Below are positions 61,878 through 64,000 of a stretch of DNA of 64,000 nt, one piece after another. Under the pieces are notes generated by a model. The model searched no databases. It was given only the letters and a program-made list of their open reading frames with translations, and was not told the origin of the DNA. A program made the translations under genes and the position numbers. Positions within the stretch are counted from its first letter, which is position 1; the number at the start of each line of letters is the position of its first letter. This DNA is from Streptomyces toyocaensis (GTDB taxonomy: Bacteria; Actinomycetota; Actinomycetes; Streptomycetales; Streptomycetaceae): assembly GCF_000725125.1 (NCBI RefSeq), contig NZ_JFCB01000029.1, forward strand, positions 34,965-98,964, written 5' to 3'.

Positions 61878-63323
61878 ATGTCGCTCACCCGCAGGGACTT
61901 CGCCAGAACGTCCGTGATCACCGGTGCCGGGATCGCGCTGGCGGGCACGGCGGGCGCCCTCGCCTCGGCGCCCCACGCCCTCGCCTCCGCCGACCTCGCC
62001 GACGAGGCGTCCGGCCGGCAGGCAGGCGTGGGGTACGGGCCGCTCGTGCCGGACCCGCGCGGAGTCCTCGCGCTGCCCGCCGGGTTCACCTACCGCGTCC
62101 TCACCCACACCGGGAAGACCCGTCTGGAGTCGGGTGAGTTCACGCCCGCCGAGCACGACGGAACGGCCGCCTTCCCGGGCCCGCGCGGCAGCACCCTCCT
62201 GGTGAACAACCACGAGATGGACGGCCCGCGCGACGAGGCCGAGTTCCCGGTACCGCTCACCGAGGGCCTCGTCTACGACCCGGCCGCACCCGGCGGCTGC
62301 ACGATCGTGGAGGTGCGCCCCGACGGCGGCGTCGCCGAATGGGTCGGCATCGCCGGGACCGCCAACAACTGCGCGGGCGGCAGCACCCCCTGGAACACCT
62401 GGCTCACCTGCGAGGAGAACTCCGACCGGGCCGGCGAGAACGGCATGACCAAGGACCACGGTTACGTCTTCGAGGTCGACCCCGCCGACCGGCGCGCCAA
62501 CCGCGACCCCAAGCCGCTGAAGTTCTTCGGGCGCTACGACCACGAGGCCGTCGTCATCGACCCCCGGCGCGGCCACGCCTACCTCACCGAGGACGCCGAC
62601 GGGCCCAACGGCCTCTTCTACCGCTGGACCCCGCCGCGGGACTTCCGCCACGGCCCCCGCATGTTCCGCACGCTCGCCGACGACGCGGGTGTCCTCCAGG
62701 CGCCCAAGTGCTACGACTCCGGCGGCCGGTACGTCGACGACCTCTCCCGCGCCACGCGCATCGGCACCGTGTACGGCGTCGACTGGGTGGACGTGCCCGA
62801 CCGTGACGCCCGCGACGTGGCGGTCCGCGAGCAGTTCGGACCGGGCGAGGTCACCCGTGGCCGCAAGCTGGAGGGCATGTGGTGGGGCGACGGCGGGGCG
62901 TACATCGTCTCCTCCTACGCCCGTGCGGAGAGCCCCGTGCAGCACGACGGCCAGGTCTGGTTCCACGACCCCGGGCGCCGCACCCTGACCCTGAAGGTGC
63001 TGCTCGGCGCCGGCCGGGACCCGGGCGCGGACGGCGCCTTCGACGGCCCCGACAACATCACCGTGTCGCCGTACGGCGGTCTGATCGTCGCCGAGGACGG
63101 AGACGGGGCGCAGCACCTGTTCGGGGCCACCGACAGCGGACGCACGTATCCCATCGCCCGCAACGAACTGAACATCGGCACCGAGGACGAGCCGGAGTTC
63201 GGCGAGTTCACCGGCGTCACGTTCTCCCCGGACGGCCGGACCCTGTACGCCAACATCCAGGAGCCGGGCATCATGGTCGCCATCACGGGGCCCTGGAAGC
63301 GGCAGCGGGTCCAGCGCGGCTGA
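61878..63323 (+). CDS. phoX: PhoX-type alkaline phosphatase (DUF839), Tat-exported
   Basis: 481 residues with a twin-arginine signal (SLTRRDFARTSVITGAGIALAG). PhoX enzymes are calcium/iron-dependent phosphatases folded in the cytoplasm before export. Visible family motifs are LLVNNHEMDGPRDE, CAGGSTPWNTWLTCEEN (including the iron-ligand Cys region), FGRYDHEAVVIDP, YLTEDADGPNGLFYRW, EGMWWGDGGAYIVSS and GPDNITVSPYGGLIVAEDG. ATG 61878 follows a GGAGACAG site. The PHO-box-like repeat upstream points to PhoP control under phosphate starvation. Confidence 0.93.
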   Translation: MSLTRRDFARTSVITGAGIALAGTAGALASAPHALASADLADEASGRQAGVGYGPLVPDPRGVLALPAGFTYRVLTHTGKTRLESGEFTPAEHDGTAAFPGPRGSTLLVNNHEMDGPRDEAEFPVPLTEGLVYDPAAPGGCTIVEVRPDGGVAEWVGIAGTANNCAGGSTPWNTWLTCEENSDRAGENGMTKDHGYVFEVDPADRRANRDPKPLKFFGRYDHEAVVIDPRRGHAYLTEDADGPNGLFYRWTPPRDFRHGPRMFRTLADDAGVLQAPKCYDSGGRYVDDLSRATRIGTVYGVDWVDVPDRDARDVAVREQFGPGEVTRGRKLEGMWWGDGGAYIVSSYARAESPVQHDGQVWFHDPGRRTLTLKVLLGAGRDPGADGAFDGPDNITVSPYGGLIVAEDGDGAQHLFGATDSGRTYPIARNELNIGTEDEPEFGEFTGVTFSPDGRTLYANIQEPGIMVAITGPWKRQRVQRG

Positions 63324-63340
63324 ACACCGCGTCCGAGGAG

Positions 63341-63373
63341 CGCCGGGCAGCTCCTCCCGCGGGGCGCCCGGCG
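63341..63373. terminator. Hairpin between phoX and the TerD-family gene
   Basis: CGCCGGGC (63341-63348) pairs with GCCCGGCG (63366-63373) around a 17-base loop; the neighbours converge. Confidence 0.5.
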
Positions 63374-63387
63374 TTCCGCGCGGGTGG

Positions 63388-64000
63388 TTACAGGGCCTGG
63401 GCGGCCGGTTTCACCATGCCGCGGACCGTGCGGGACTTCACGAAGTCGCCCATCGCGGTCATCTCCCACTCGCCGGAGAACTGGCGGATCAGCTTCGCCA
63501 TCATCACGCCCGTCTGCGGCTCGGCGCCGGTGAGGTCGAAGCGGACCAGTTCCTCGCCGGTGGTGGCGTCCAGCAGGCGGCAGTAGGCCTTGGCGACCTC
63601 CGTGAACTTCTGGCCGGAGAAGGAGTTGACCGTGAAGACCAGGCCGCTGACCTCCATGGGAAGACGGCCCAGGTCGACGGTGATCACCTCGTCGTCACCG
63701 CCGCCCTCGCCGGTGAGGTTGTCGCCGGAGTGGCGGATCGCGCCGTTCACGATCTGGAGCTTGCCGAAGTAGCAGCTGTCGATGTGGTTGCGCTGAGGGC
63801 CGTAGGCGATGACCGAGGCGTCCAGGTCGATGTCCTTGCCGCGGTAGGCCGGCTCCCAGCCGAGGCCCATCTTGACCTGGGAGAGCAGCGGGCGGCCGCC
63901 CTTCATCAGGGAGACGGTCTGGTTCTTCTGGAGGCTGACCCGGCCCTTGTCGAGGTTGATCTTCCCGGTGCCGGGGGCGGGGGCGGGCGGTGCCGGGGGC
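63388..64000 (-). CDS. TerD-family protein with Pro-rich N-terminal linker, N-terminus beyond window
   Basis: Open leftward frame of 204 visible codons whose start lies past the right edge. The TerD domain (GKINLDKGRVSLQKNQTVSLMKGG, then MGLGWEPAYRGKDIDLDASVIAYG, DSCYFGKLQIVNGAIRHSGDNLTGEG, EVITVDLGRLP) has the Asp-rich calcium sites. It is preceded by PPAPPAPAP, so the protein has an additional domain or long linker upstream, unlike plain TerD. TerD proteins act in tellurite and stress responses and are numerous in Streptomyces; the precise role is open. Confidence 0.85.
   Translation of the reverse strand, partial: PPAPPAPAPGTGKINLDKGRVSLQKNQTVSLMKGGRPLLSQVKMGLGWEPAYRGKDIDLDASVIAYGPQRNHIDSCYFGKLQIVNGAIRHSGDNLTGEGGGDDEVITVDLGRLPMEVSGLVFTVNSFSGQKFTEVAKAYCRLLDATTGEELVRFDLTGAEPQTGVMMAKLIRQFSGEWEMTAMGDFVKSRTVRGMVKPAAQAL

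Overview
The window reads as the chromosome core of a Streptomyces species. Evidence: very high G+C with strong third-position GC bias, frequent GTG starts, many ATGA/GTGA start-stop overlaps, the developmental regulator whiA, an MsiK-type sugar transporter lacking its own ATPase, actinobacterial OpcA, CtaA/CtaB and a sufRBDCSU-type operon. From memory, the gene order uvrA ... uvrC-rapZ-yvcK-whiA ... gap-pgk-tpiA-secG ... pgl-opcA-zwf-tal-tkt/ctaB ... suf ... dapD/dapA matches one stretch of the Streptomyces coelicolor chromosome. I could not run a comparison.

Layout. 1-8.2 kb: a truncated mycothiol-dependent isomerase-like gene, uvrA with a damage-responsive promoter motif, a LacI/PfkB sugar pair, a Tat-exported Rieske protein and an orphan HTH gene. 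8.3-13.5 kb: the overlapping operon uvrC-rapZ-yvcK-whiA (DNA repair, nucleotide-binding regulators, sporulation control). 13.6-16.6 kb: a large secreted M14 carboxypeptidase. 16.8-22.6 kb: glycolysis (gap, pgk, tpiA, pgi) with secG and the RNA-polymerase-binding protein paralogue rbpB. 22.7-27.3 kb: a proline-rich-tailed membrane protein and a PadR/ABC-ATPase/FtsX-permease operon. 27.4-34.1 kb: a sugar uptake locus with two solute-binding proteins, a GH13 alpha-glucosidase and two permeases. One permease carries a large extracytoplasmic beta-sandwich-like insertion.

34.2-40.8 kb: a leftward pentose-phosphate operon tkt-tal-zwf-opcA-pgl. 41.2-46.7 kb: haem O/A synthesis (ctaB, ctaA), a small conserved protein, an amidohydrolase, a probably frameshifted small gene and an ABC-2 exporter coupled to ctaA. 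46.8-54.3 kb: an AAC(3)-family gene and the Fe-S assembly operon sufR-B-D-ferredoxin-C-S-U-T, ended by a strong hairpin. 54.4-58.2 kb: an SMR efflux pump with its TetR regulator, dapD and dapA (lysine/peptidoglycan precursor), and a two-gene stress-type envelope pair. 58.3-64 kb: a secreted nuclease, a hypothetical protein, a PhoX phosphatase behind a PHO-box-like direct repeat, and a truncated TerD-family gene.

The carbon genes fit together: sugar import and hydrolysis feed glucose-phosphate metabolism through pgi and zwf, and tkt/tal reconnect to gap/tpiA. I saw no CRISPR array, prophage, insertion sequence, tRNA or rRNA, and no obviously new multigene system. The most interesting signals are regulatory elements (PafBC-type motif at uvrA, SufR box over its own start, a shared TACCTAAC octamer at the sugar locus, a palindrome over the SMR promoter, a PHO box, leaderless layouts), the inserted domain in the MalF-type permease, the palindromic repeat read through by sufD, and the broken small gene.
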